Below are positions 8,659 through 16,641 of a stretch of 64,000 nucleotides of DNA, one piece after another. The notes under the pieces were generated by a model that did not search any database, had not been told where the DNA came from, and was given only the letters and a program-made list of their open reading frames with translations. Numbering within the stretch: position 1 is the first letter of the stretch; every line of letters begins with the position of its first letter. The position numbers were made by a program, and so were the translations under genes. Source of the DNA: Pseudomonas cichorii (GTDB lineage: Bacteria; Pseudomonadota; Gammaproteobacteria; Pseudomonadales; Pseudomonadaceae); contig NZ_CP074349.1 in NCBI RefSeq assembly GCF_018343775.1, positions 3,462,001 to 3,526,000 on the forward strand, given 5' to 3'.

Positions 8659-9035
8659 ATGGCTGGGATCGGGTAGGTGAGTTCGCCGGACGATTACGGC
8701 ATATCTAGACTAGGCAAGGGGCATTGGCTGGGCGCTTACGATCAGGTCACGAGATCGGCAACAACACAGGACAGTATTAGTGAGAACTTGAATAGGTTGC
8801 CTGCTGCGCCGCCGGGGAAGAATGATGCTAAGCAGGTACCGCAAAGGAGAGACTGACAATCTGCGGCTATAGAACTAACCCTTCATGTCGAAGTCCAGGG
8901 CAGCGCTGAAGTCGGGGATAACGTTCGAGGGGCTTCAAGGACGAGCACATCAAGCTAGGCTTAGCGCGGCTTAAAAACCCATCATGAGCCTGGCCCTGAG
9001 CGAAGCAGCAATAGTCAGGGGAAGCTGCCTATCTT
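8659..9035. other. Intergenic region without a supported gene
   Basis: All frames are broken by stops within a few dozen codons. I looked for a continuation of the gene interrupted by IS66 and found none. A 29-codon frame beginning at the ATG at 8886 has no recognisable content. The stretch looks like debris left by rearrangement at the right side of the insertion element. Confidence 0.5.
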
Positions 9036-9473
9036 CTACAGCAATTGACTCAAAACGAACGTCGTGACGGTGTTTTCAACACCTGGCATTGCAGCGATCA
9101 TTTTCCAGACCAGATGGACACGCTCTGCGTGAACAGCCTCAATCCTAACCATCAAGTCGAATTCACCGCTCATGACTTCACACATGGTCACCTCCGGAAT
9201 CGTACTGATTCCTTTAACCACGTCATCACCTCGCATCCGGTCATGTCGATAGACGAAGATGATGGCTGTAATGGGAGGAGATGAATTCCGACCCTCACCT
9301 GTAACGATTGTATAGCCTTTGATGGCCCCATCACGCTCCATGCGCTCAATACGCTGACGAACCGCATTGCGAGAAAGGTGAACCTTCAATCCCAGCTCAG
9401 CATGGGAGATCTTTGCGTTCGCAGTGAGCGCGGCCAAAATTCGCTCATCTTGGGGATCGAGAAGGCGTTTCAT
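9036..9473 (-). CDS. Lrp/AsnC family transcriptional regulator
   Basis: The 145-residue protein has the two-domain Lrp plan: an N-terminal winged helix-turn-helix (LDPQDERILAALTANAKISH, then LSRNAVRQRIERMERDGAIKGY, about residues 5-55) and a C-terminal ligand-sensing RAM domain (about 68-140, with VMSGEFDLMVRIEA). Proteins of this family bind amino acids and act as octamers or dimers on nearby promoters. It is the last gene of an operon with homoserine dehydrogenase, aldehyde dehydrogenase and a threonine-synthase-like gene, nine bases after the latter. It is therefore a good candidate for a homoserine- or threonine-responsive regulator of that operon, which is an inference from position. Confidence 0.9.
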   Translation of the reverse strand: MKRLLDPQDERILAALTANAKISHAELGLKVHLSRNAVRQRIERMERDGAIKGYTIVTGEGRNSSPPITAIIFVYRHDRMRGDDVVKGISTIPEVTMCEVMSGEFDLMVRIEAVHAERVHLVWKMIAAMPGVENTVTTFVLSQLL

Positions 9474-9482
9474 ACATTAATC

Positions 9483-10853
9483 CTACACGCCATGAAGGAG
9501 CAGAGAGAGCCCATTAATATCACCTTTGCTTAATACAGTAGGATTGACGCTTGGATCGGGCGCAATGGGCACATCTGCATGCCATATCTTCAAATCTGAA
9601 AGGAGACGGGATGATTTGCTTGGGGCCAGCTGTGCCAATGTGACCATAGGACTTCCTAGACTACGGCGATACAGCCGTGCCGCCAGCGAACCTGTAGCGG
9701 TCTGAGGATCAACCGCCGTCCCAGCCTCTCTAAAAATAGAGAGCAGCTCCTCTCTCACGTGTTCATCATCAACAGCGTAAGAATCGAACAGCATCCGCGC
9801 CTGCAACCATTGTGTGTTACCAATGCTCAGCTTCCCGGAATCCTCGAAAGCATCCATGAGATGCTCCACAGTCGCGCCATCATGGTTATAGAGCTCCCAG
9901 ATTAACCGTTCCAGATTCGAGAACAGCGAAAAATCCATCGAGGGTGAAAGGGAAAGACTTAGTTCGCCTTTCGAATAACTGTTCTGGTTTATAAAACGAT
10001 GTAAAGCATTATTGGTATTGGTAGACACGATAACTTGGTTGATGGGCAACCCCATCCTCTGTGCGATATAGCAAGCGTAGATCTCTGCAAAGCTTGCTCC
10101 AGGGATACTGAACCCCAGAGGCCGAACGCTGCCCCCTAACTGCAAAGCGCTGTGGAAGAAGAATACGATTTGAGCTAGGACGCCGATCCAGTTCGTGGAG
10201 TTGAAGCTGACAGGTATCACGTCCCTAACAGGCCAATTCCTCAGCACTTTAGAAACAAGGGTTTGGCAGTCATCAAAGCTTCCATCAACTTCAATCAACT
10301 GCACTTGGTTAGAGATTGATGCCATCAGGCTGGCCAGGCGATCAGGTGGTACTCCGTCACGCGGATATAATGCCACCACCTTTACATTGGGCTGGTCTTT
10401 GAAGGCCTCGATAGCTGCGAGCCCTGTATCTCCATTGGTAGCCCCAATGAGGATAGCCTTTTCAGATGGCGTCAGAAGATGCTCGACAAGCCTCGACTGG
10501 AGCTGGGCAGCAAAATCCTTGGACGCTTGGGTTGGCCCATGGTGAAGCTGCAATAGCCATTCATTTTGGCCAATCTGCTGGAGAGGGGCTACGGCTCTAT
10601 GGTCAAACTGGCCATAACACTCCTGAAGCATTACCTTCAAGGTTGAGCTGTCGATCTCGTCCCCGACAAAAGGGGATATGACTTGGTAAGCGAGTGAGTC
10701 GAAGGGAAGCCACGACCAGCTCGCGATCACATCGCTAGCGAAGTGGGGTAGGCTCTGAGGTACATACAGGCCGCCATCCGATGCAATTCCGGACAACACG
10801 ACGCTCCGAAAACTGGATGTCTCTGCAGAACCACGTGTGCTTACGTACTGCAT
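9483..10853 (-). CDS. Threonine synthase-like PLP enzyme
   Basis: The 456-residue protein follows the threonine synthase (fold type II) plan. It has the N-terminal YVSTRG segment, a PLP-lysine motif GPTQASKDFAAQ with Lys112, and the phosphate loop GATNGDTGLAAI near residue 138. Biosynthetic threonine synthases usually read GPTLAFKD, so the pocket differs at two positions (Gln and Ser). Threonine synthase converts phosphohomoserine to threonine. No homoserine kinase lies in this operon, and a core thrC would be expected elsewhere in the genome. The context with homoserine dehydrogenase and an aldehyde dehydrogenase suggests a catabolic or altered reaction on homoserine or a derivative, such as elimination or replacement at the gamma carbon, but the substrate cannot be read from sequence. 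Confidence 0.8.
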   Translation of the reverse strand: MQYVSTRGSAETSSFRSVVLSGIASDGGLYVPQSLPHFASDVIASWSWLPFDSLAYQVISPFVGDEIDSSTLKVMLQECYGQFDHRAVAPLQQIGQNEWLLQLHHGPTQASKDFAAQLQSRLVEHLLTPSEKAILIGATNGDTGLAAIEAFKDQPNVKVVALYPRDGVPPDRLASLMASISNQVQLIEVDGSFDDCQTLVSKVLRNWPVRDVIPVSFNSTNWIGVLAQIVFFFHSALQLGGSVRPLGFSIPGASFAEIYACYIAQRMGLPINQVIVSTNTNNALHRFINQNSYSKGELSLSLSPSMDFSLFSNLERLIWELYNHDGATVEHLMDAFEDSGKLSIGNTQWLQARMLFDSYAVDDEHVREELLSIFREAGTAVDPQTATGSLAARLYRRSLGSPMVTLAQLAPSKSSRLLSDLKIWHADVPIAPDPSVNPTVLSKGDINGLSLLLHGV

Positions 10854-10915
10854 ATGTACTCCAAAAAAAACTCACCAACGCCTATAATTGCGGCCAATCC
10901 TGATAAGTATCAAGC

Positions 10916-12331
10916 CTAGTAACTCGGGCCATTGAGGCAGACAACTTTGGGCTGAGTCATGTCTTCATAGGCGAATCGAACTCCTTCACGCCCCATGCTT
11001 CCATATTTGAAGCCACCAAACGGCATTGCATCAAACCTGTAATCTGACGAGTCGTTGATCATCACACCCCCAGCCTCAAGTAGTTTGGCAGCCTTCATCG
11101 CCGTGTTCAGGTTGCTTGTGAAAATACCGGCATGCAGGCTGTACTCTGGCGTATTAGCGAGACCCAGAGCGTCTTCCAGAGTGTTGATCTCCTGCAAGAT
11201 CACGATGGGACTAAAAACCTCCTCTTGCCAAATCTTGCATTTGGAGTTCACGTCCTCAAGCACGGTCGGGTAAAACAGCGTGCCTTCCCGTTTGTTGCCG
11301 AGCAGAATCTTAGCCCCTTTGCTGACAGCATCTTGCACAGACGATTCCGCACGTTTTGCAGCCGCTTCAGAGATCATCGGGCCTACGTCAGTACCCTCAT
11401 CGGCTTGGTTTCCGACTATCAGGCTTCGCGACTTCGCAATAAAGCGCTCTTTGAATACCTGATAGATCTTGGTGTCGATGAGGATTCGCTGAGTACCAAT
11501 GCAGTTCTGCCCTGCCGCCCAGAACGCACCAGAGACGCAAGAATCAACAGCGGCGGCAAGGTCACAATCTCCCATGACAATCACAGGTGCATTGCCACCG
11601 AGATCCATAGCCATCTTCTTGAGGCCGGCAGTCTTTGTTATCTGCTCCCCTGTAGCAAAACCGCCGGTGAACGAAATCATGCGCACAGCACGATGGGCAA
11701 CCAAGGCTTTGCCCAGTTCAGCGTCACCGGTCACTACCGATACAACACCTGGTGGCAAACCCGCCTTGCTCAAGTAGCTAACCAACTTAATCGCCGAGAG
11801 GGGAGTCAGCTCGGAAGGCTTTAGCACTACCGAGTTACCCCCGGCGATGGCCGGGCCAAGCTTATGTGCAACCAGATTCAACGGGTCGTTGTAAGGCGTG
11901 ATAGCCAGGATTACACCCAAAGGCTCACGAGTGAACCAACCTTGGCGCGTCTCCGATCCAGCATAGGAATCAAATGGGATCACTTCACCAGCATTGCGCT
12001 TCGCCTCCTCAGAGGACAGCTTGAGCGTGTTGACACAGCGGAGAACTTCTTTGCGTGCTTGGCGAATGGTTTTGCCCGATTCGTCAGAAATAAGCTTTGC
12101 GAAATCGTCCTTGTCTTTTTCTACAAGATTTGCAGCCTGCTCCAAAATACGCGAGCGCTCAGCTCGGGAGAGTTCACGAGCGATGACGGCTCCTTGTAGG
12201 GCAGCGTTGATCACCGCATGGGCAGCCTCTGCTGGAATCTTCGAAACCTCGCCAATCACGGTATTGTCGAACGGGTTGAAGACGGTGATTCCCTCAACGG
12301 TCTTAGGCAATGTCAGAGTCAAGCTGTTCAT
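10916..12331 (-). CDS. NAD(P)-dependent aldehyde dehydrogenase
   Basis: A full-length aldehyde dehydrogenase of 471 residues. The catalytic cysteine is in [10 protein letters not shown] (Cys277), and the cofactor-binding region contains ITPYNDP and KPSELTP. The general-base position, normally Glu in ELGG, is Asp here (MDLGGNAP, Asp243), which is uncommon. The ending region with [15 protein letters not shown] is typical of the lactaldehyde, succinate-semialdehyde and phosphonoacetaldehyde group. The ATG lies one base after the homoserine dehydrogenase stop, so the pair is coupled. I infer that it oxidises aspartate semialdehyde, the product of homoserine dehydrogenase, to aspartate. Other semialdehydes are possible. 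Confidence 0.85.
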   Translation of the reverse strand: MNSLTLTLPKTVEGITVFNPFDNTVIGEVSKIPAEAAHAVINAALQGAVIARELSRAERSRILEQAANLVEKDKDDFAKLISDESGKTIRQARKEVLRCVNTLKLSSEEAKRNAGEVIPFDSYAGSETRQGWFTREPLGVILAITPYNDPLNLVAHKLGPAIAGGNSVVLKPSELTPLSAIKLVSYLSKAGLPPGVVSVVTGDAELGKALVAHRAVRMISFTGGFATGEQITKTAGLKKMAMDLGGNAPVIVMGDCDLAAAVDSCVSGAFWAAGQNCIGTQRILIDTKIYQVFKERFIAKSRSLIVGNQADEGTDVGPMISEAAAKRAESSVQDAVSKGAKILLGNKREGTLFYPTVLEDVNSKCKIWQEEVFSPIVILQEINTLEDALGLANTPEYSLHAGIFTSNLNTAMKAAKLLEAGGVMINDSSDYRFDAMPFGGFKYGSMGREGVRFAYEDMTQPKVVCLNGPSY

Positions 12332-12332
12332 G

Positions 12333-13382
12333 TCAGTTGGCCTGTTTGGTTTTTTTCTTGTGAATGCTGACGATGTCCGAAATCAACGCGTAGGCGGTCT
12401 CAATTCGACCAGCTCCTGCGCCTACTACCGTCACAGGGCCAAGAAGGTTGGTCTCAAAAGTGACGGCGTTAGTGGCACCAGTAACACCTGCCAAAGCGTC
12501 AGTATTAGTCAGGAGCTGAGGGCTCACCGAAGCGGTCACTGCGCCACACGCACTGCGCTTGGCACTGCCAATCAGCTTCCACCGAGCATCGATCTTCGCG
12601 GCGCTCTGAATATCCGCAGCCGTGATCTTGGAAATGCCTTCACAAGAGACATCGTTCGGTGTGAGCTTGGCGCCTAGCAACTCGTTGGCTAGGATCACTA
12701 CTTTGAGCCGCACATCGTGCCCCTCGACGTCAGCTGTAGGATCGGCTTCGGCATAGCCCAATGCTTGCGCTTTAGCCAATGCGTCGCCGAAGTCCAGACC
12801 CGCTTGCATGCTGCTCAGAATAAAGTTTGAGGTACCGTTCAAAATACCTTTGAAACCGGTGATTTCCGAACCCGCCAAAGTTTCTTGCGCCATACGGATT
12901 ACGGGCGTGCCGCTCATTACTGCCCCTTCGAATTCGAACGACGAGCCAGTGGTCGTAGCAAGCTTCTTTAGGCTCGCCGCATGCAGCGCTACCGGGCCCT
13001 TGTTGGTGGTAACCACGCTGATACCTTTTTGCAGGGCGGCGCGGCAGAACGACGTTGCTGGCTCGCCGTCGATAGGGTTGGTGAACGTAGCTTCAGCTAC
13101 GATGTCCGCTCCTGAGTGACAAATGACGTTTCCGTTGGCAGGTTCCGCATTCCCATTTTCCAAGGAGGCGAATGCACCTTTTTCTGCTGGCACTGCGACC
13201 AATGTGTGCGGGTCAAGGCCGTGCTTGTCGATCACGGAACCCAAGAAGATATCGCTCACACCTACGATTTTTAATGTGAACCCGAGCTCATCAGCCCAAG
13301 CATCTTTTTTTTCAGCAACCAACTGCGCAAGTGCTCGATTAACGCCGCCGAAACCCAGCAAAGCGATTTTGTATTCAGTCAC
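12333..13382 (-). CDS. Homoserine dehydrogenase without ACT domain
   Basis: The protein has the N-terminal NAD(P) fold ([12 protein letters not shown]) and the homoserine dehydrogenase signatures NGTSNFILS and [15 protein letters not shown] in its second half. The chosen GTG start gives 349 residues and has GAGG eight bases upstream; a TTG at 13433 would add 17 residues. Biosynthetic Pseudomonas Hom is about 430 residues and ends in an ACT domain for threonine feedback, which is absent here. The enzyme interconverts homoserine and aspartate semialdehyde. Without feedback control, and coupled to an aldehyde dehydrogenase, it is more likely to run toward aspartate semialdehyde, that is, homoserine breakdown. 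It is the first gene of the operon; the upstream region faces a divergent unknown gene. Confidence 0.88.
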   Translation of the reverse strand: MTEYKIALLGFGGVNRALAQLVAEKKDAWADELGFTLKIVGVSDIFLGSVIDKHGLDPHTLVAVPAEKGAFASLENGNAEPANGNVICHSGADIVAEATFTNPIDGEPATSFCRAALQKGISVVTTNKGPVALHAASLKKLATTTGSSFEFEGAVMSGTPVIRMAQETLAGSEITGFKGILNGTSNFILSSMQAGLDFGDALAKAQALGYAEADPTADVEGHDVRLKVVILANELLGAKLTPNDVSCEGISKITAADIQSAAKIDARWKLIGSAKRSACGAVTASVSPQLLTNTDALAGVTGATNAVTFETNLLGPVTVVGAGAGRIETAYALISDIVSIHKKKTKQAN

Positions 13383-13661
13383 AGCAATGGCCTCATTTTG
13401 TCGTTCTTCAATGAGGAGAATCGTAAGCCGCAACGCTGGTTAACCGAATATGCCATTCAGATCGATCTGACGCGCAAAAAGCTCGAAACGTATGTCAATT
13501 TGAATTCTGTGATTTTTCTCCGACGTTAACCAGCCTGGATTCCTCCATCTTCCCTCCTAGTTTAAGCAAGGTGTATTGCGCGGACGTTTACACTATGGTG
13601 AAGGTCGTGCGCTAAGGAGGTAGAGAGGGCCTCAACAATCTAGAAACCTACAAAAACCACG

Positions 13662-13689
13662 TTTACACGAAATTTTTCATGGCTATAAT
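13662..13689 (+). promoter_or_regulatory. Sigma70-type promoter
   Basis: TTTACA at 13662-13667 and a perfect TATAAT at 13684-13689 are separated by 16 bases. The -10 box lies 29 bases before the ATG at 13719. This is one of the clearest consensus promoters in the window and would drive the unknown gene plus the XRE/ImmA gene. The rest of 13383-13718, between the divergent genes, holds no supported coding sequence. Confidence 0.7.
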
Positions 13690-13718
13690 CTCGCCATCCG
13701 AAATCCGAGAACCTCTAC

Positions 13719-14375
13719 ATGACCAAAACCCGCCAGCCCACCATTCCCGAGTTATTGATCCATCACGTCCCTCGAAACATTGTGATGGGTGCCGAGGATG
13801 CCTTTGAAGCAGGTGCGCTCCGTGCCTATTTGGACACAAAGGACATGGACAAAAATCATCGGAAGAATGCGCTTGGGCAGATGCGGGCTTTTCGGATGAA
13901 CGAGTCTTTCGAGCAGATGCTGCTTGCCGCCGACGCAGTCCACACCCACCTTAAAGGCAATGGCGTCGTCCTGGGCCATGCCGGCATCTTCAAGTTTGGT
14001 CGGGTGAATATGTCTTCCACCCTGTGGAACAACGTCAAGCGCGGCGCCACCCGTCGTCAGCTCGCGGAGGCCAACCTGGCCATGACTCAGCTGGTTCAGC
14101 CATCGCTGTTTGCTCCGGAACCTATCACCTCCGGCACGTTCTTTTTCGTGTCGTGCTTTAGCGGCTCCCTGACCAATCAGCCCGAAGCACCTTTGGAAAT
14201 TCACATCGCGGTGCCGGATGCGGAAATGAAAGGTTGGCTTTTCCGAGAGTCGTTGAGTAAGTTCCTCGCTCGCTACGATGCAGAACCAGAGCAGGTGGAC
14301 AATGCGAAGCCGAAGCTCAAAACAGGTTTGCTCGAAACAGGTCTATTCGAAATAGGACAAAATACAGAATCATGA
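13719..14375 (+). CDS. Hypothetical protein coupled to an XRE/ImmA-IrrE gene
   Basis: This 218-residue soluble protein is of no family I recognise. The middle contains GNGVVLGHAGIFKFGRVN and a segment with FFFVSCFSGS, which reads as beta-rich. The tail carries a threefold approximate repeat (KTGLLETGLFEIGQN). Its stop overlaps the ATG of the next gene by four bases (ATGA), so the two are co-translated. Small genes paired in this way with XRE/ImmA-IrrE proteins are often toxin-antitoxin or stress-switch partners, so this could be a toxin, a target or a sensor. That role is inferred from arrangement only. A consensus promoter lies directly upstream. Confidence 0.65.
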   Translation: MTKTRQPTIPELLIHHVPRNIVMGAEDAFEAGALRAYLDTKDMDKNHRKNALGQMRAFRMNESFEQMLLAADAVHTHLKGNGVVLGHAGIFKFGRVNMSSTLWNNVKRGATRRQLAEANLAMTQLVQPSLFAPEPITSGTFFFVSCFSGSLTNQPEAPLEIHIAVPDAEMKGWLFRESLSKFLARYDAEPEQVDNAKPKLKTGLLETGLFEIGQNTES

Positions 14376-15577
14376 GTCGCGGAATCACAGGGTTCGAGCC
14401 GGGGCGGCTAGTACAAGCGCTCGCGGCTCGTGGCCTTTCTCAAGTCGCACTGGCAAGCATGGTGGGGGTATCCCCTGCCACGATAAGCAAGTGGAAAAGC
14501 GGCCAGCAATCCCCTGAGGCCGAAGCATTGGCCAACCTTTCTCAAGTCATCAATGTGGCTCCAGAGTGGTTCACACGGCCCATGCCCGGAAAGTGCTCTC
14601 TCCCTCTGTTCCGAAGCAATGCCTCGGCGCATGCCAGCGCCCGTACGATGCTCGAAGCACGTCTCGAATGGGCTCAAGACATCGCGTTAGCCCTGGCTGA
14701 GTTCGTAGACTTCCCTGAAGTGAATCTGCCGAAGCGCACGTTCACAGATCCAGAACAGATCACCAATGCTGATATCGAAGAAGCTGCCGATGAGTGTCGT
14801 GAGCTTTGGGGCCTAGGTCGACGTGCGATACCTGACTTGGCAATGGCGGTCGAAGGTGCCGGCGTTATCTTAGTGCGCGAAGAAACGGGCGTTGCGACCA
14901 TCGAGGGACTGTCTGCGTGGAGTGAGGTTTTGAACCGCCCGCTGGTGCTGCTTTCCGCTGACAAGCAAAACGGCTTTCGCAGTCGTTTCGACTTGGCTCA
15001 CGAGCTCGGCCACTTGATTCTACATAAAGGAATCGAGCGGTCGACTGACCCGGTTCGTCACAAAATGATGGAAGACCAGGCCCACCGTTTCGCTGGAGCC
15101 TTCCTGCTCCCCGCAGAGACGTTCGCTGCTGAAGTCCGGAGCCCAGTCACCCTGGACAGTCTCTTGCTACTCAAGCAACGCTGGGGCGTTTCTGTGGCTG
15201 CAATGGTCATGCGTCTTTGGGCATTACAGGTCATTGATGACGATGCAAAGGGCCTGCTTTTTAAGCGTCGCTCGGCTCGCTGGGGCGTTAAGGCAGAACC
15301 TGGAGATGAAGGTCGCACACCTGAGCAACCTCGTCTTCTTAGACGCACTGTCGAGCTGCTGGCCTCTTCGGGGGTCTTACCTGTGAACGGAGTCGCTGCC
15401 TACATCGGCCTGGCAGCAACGGATATCGAGATGTTGACAGGCTTGCCCAACCGTTACCTCAGTGGCAATGCTGAAGTAGTACACTTGGCCAAGCTCAAGA
15501 CCAATACCAGCCCGGTCACTGTTGAGCATGAAGCCCCAGATGCAGGGGTGGTGCTCGCATTCAATCGCCGCAAATGA
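14372..15577 (+). CDS. XRE regulator with ImmA/IrrE metallopeptidase domain
   Basis: The 401-residue protein has an N-terminal helix-turn-helix of the XRE type (about residues 10-62, with LSQVALASMVGVSPATISKW). An ImmA/IrrE zinc peptidase domain follows, whose active site is LAHELGHLI (His210, Glu211, His214) with the third ligand region at MEDQAHRFAGAFLLP (Glu234). Proteins of this design bind DNA and cleave a repressor or antitoxin, or sense damage, as in ImmA of ICEBs1 and IrrE of Deinococcus. The C-terminal 110 residues are not recognised. It overlaps the upstream unknown gene by four bases and is followed by a near-perfect 27-base inverted repeat. Confidence 0.88.
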   Translation: MSRGITGFEPGRLVQALAARGLSQVALASMVGVSPATISKWKSGQQSPEAEALANLSQVINVAPEWFTRPMPGKCSLPLFRSNASAHASARTMLEARLEWAQDIALALAEFVDFPEVNLPKRTFTDPEQITNADIEEAADECRELWGLGRRAIPDLAMAVEGAGVILVREETGVATIEGLSAWSEVLNRPLVLLSADKQNGFRSRFDLAHELGHLILHKGIERSTDPVRHKMMEDQAHRFAGAFLLPAETFAAEVRSPVTLDSLLLLKQRWGVSVAAMVMRLWALQVIDDDAKGLLFKRRSARWGVKAEPGDEGRTPEQPRLLRRTVELLASSGVLPVNGVAAYIGLAATDIEMLTGLPNRYLSGNAEVVHLAKLKTNTSPVTVEHEAPDAGVVLAFNRRK

Positions 15578-15582
15578 CTTGT

Positions 15583-15609
15583 ATGGAGGCCAAATAATTT
15601 GACCTCCAT
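15583..15609. repeat. Near-perfect 27-base inverted repeat after the XRE/ImmA gene
   Basis: Two 13-base arms (ATGGAGGCCAAAT and ATTTGACCTCCAT) pair at 12 positions around a single central A, six bases after the stop codon. No T-tract follows on the plus strand, so it is not a classical terminator. It could be an RNA 3' stem, a protein site or a remnant of a mobile element. Confidence 0.6.
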
Positions 15610-15794
15610 CGACTAACTATCTCCTCAGGATGCTGATAGAGCGACACGCCTGTGGTGCCTATCCGCTCTAGGAACTTCAAGCCAACCACACACCTGGAGA
15701 GTCAGTGCCCTTCCGCCTCGGTTGAATCTTGGGAGCAATTTCCGAAAGACTGAATTGGAAGGAGTTTACGACCCCCATTTTCAAGGATGAATGA

Positions 15795-16565
15795 ATGTCC
15801 ATCGTACAGCGCATACTCCTACCCGATACCAGCCTAACTCATACTCACATCCTGAGCGCAGTCGGCCTTGCAGATCGTCTTTGTGAGGCGTCCGGAACGC
15901 CGGATGTCATTTTCCTTGTACCAGCCAAACCATCACTCACCTCTGGTTCTCTCCATCAAGCTCTAGGCGCGACCATCCACAATGCATTGGTCAAAGACAA
16001 GCCGGTGACGCTGCCCAGCGGCGCTCAGATGCGTTGCGAAACCATCAAGACGTTGCAGTGGGTCACTAAACCATCCGTGCTGATTGCCGTATTCGCCAAC
16101 CAGTCCATGATGGATAAAGTCGATTCGCTGCAGGGTCTGGTGGCCATTCTGGCTGTTCCTTGGACTCCAGATGCAATCGAAAATTGGGTAAAAACGTGGT
16201 CACCCAAAGTGTTAGGAAATGGTGCCAAGTCCGGCAAGCCAGTCGCAAAGCTGATTGCTGATCCCATCGTTGAGCAAGCAATGAAGTCCCTGACCTCGGT
16301 GATCAATCGGGGCACCGCCGTCCTAAACGGCTCCGATGAGGATCATGCAAAGCGCATCCTCAGAATCTTGCGTGCACATAACCACCAAGAACCTGCAGAG
16401 AATATCAAGCTCTGGGCCATCAATAATGGCTGGCTGCCGAAAACAGCAGAGCGGCTGGAGACCTTGGCTGAAAAGACCTTCGCTTTGCGTTCAAAACCGA
16501 AGCTTGAGAATCCGGTTCAGGCTGAGCAGAGTTACCAGCGTTGGATTGAGGCAGCCAAGTCGTGA
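15795..16565 (+). CDS. Hypothetical protein facing the KAP NTPase gene
   Basis: This 256-residue protein has an AAGGATGA ribosome-binding site just before its ATG. The first half reads as an alternating strand/helix domain (VIFLVPAKPSLTSGS, later SVLIAVFANQSMM and LVAILAVPWT), reminiscent of a Rossmann-like nucleotide-binding fold but without a clear motif. The second half is helical and basic. I do not recognise the family. It ends 76 bases from the end of the convergent KAP NTPase gene, so the two are not co-transcribed but may be inherited together. No membrane segments are seen. Confidence 0.65.
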   Translation: MSIVQRILLPDTSLTHTHILSAVGLADRLCEASGTPDVIFLVPAKPSLTSGSLHQALGATIHNALVKDKPVTLPSGAQMRCETIKTLQWVTKPSVLIAVFANQSMMDKVDSLQGLVAILAVPWTPDAIENWVKTWSPKVLGNGAKSGKPVAKLIADPIVEQAMKSLTSVINRGTAVLNGSDEDHAKRILRILRAHNHQEPAENIKLWAINNGWLPKTAERLETLAEKTFALRSKPKLENPVQAEQSYQRWIEAAKS

Positions 16566-16641
16566 CAGCCTCCTTCCAATAACTGGCATTTGCGCCGCTA
16601 TTGCCAGCACTCTTCATCAGGCCCGGATCTGGAACAGCCCA

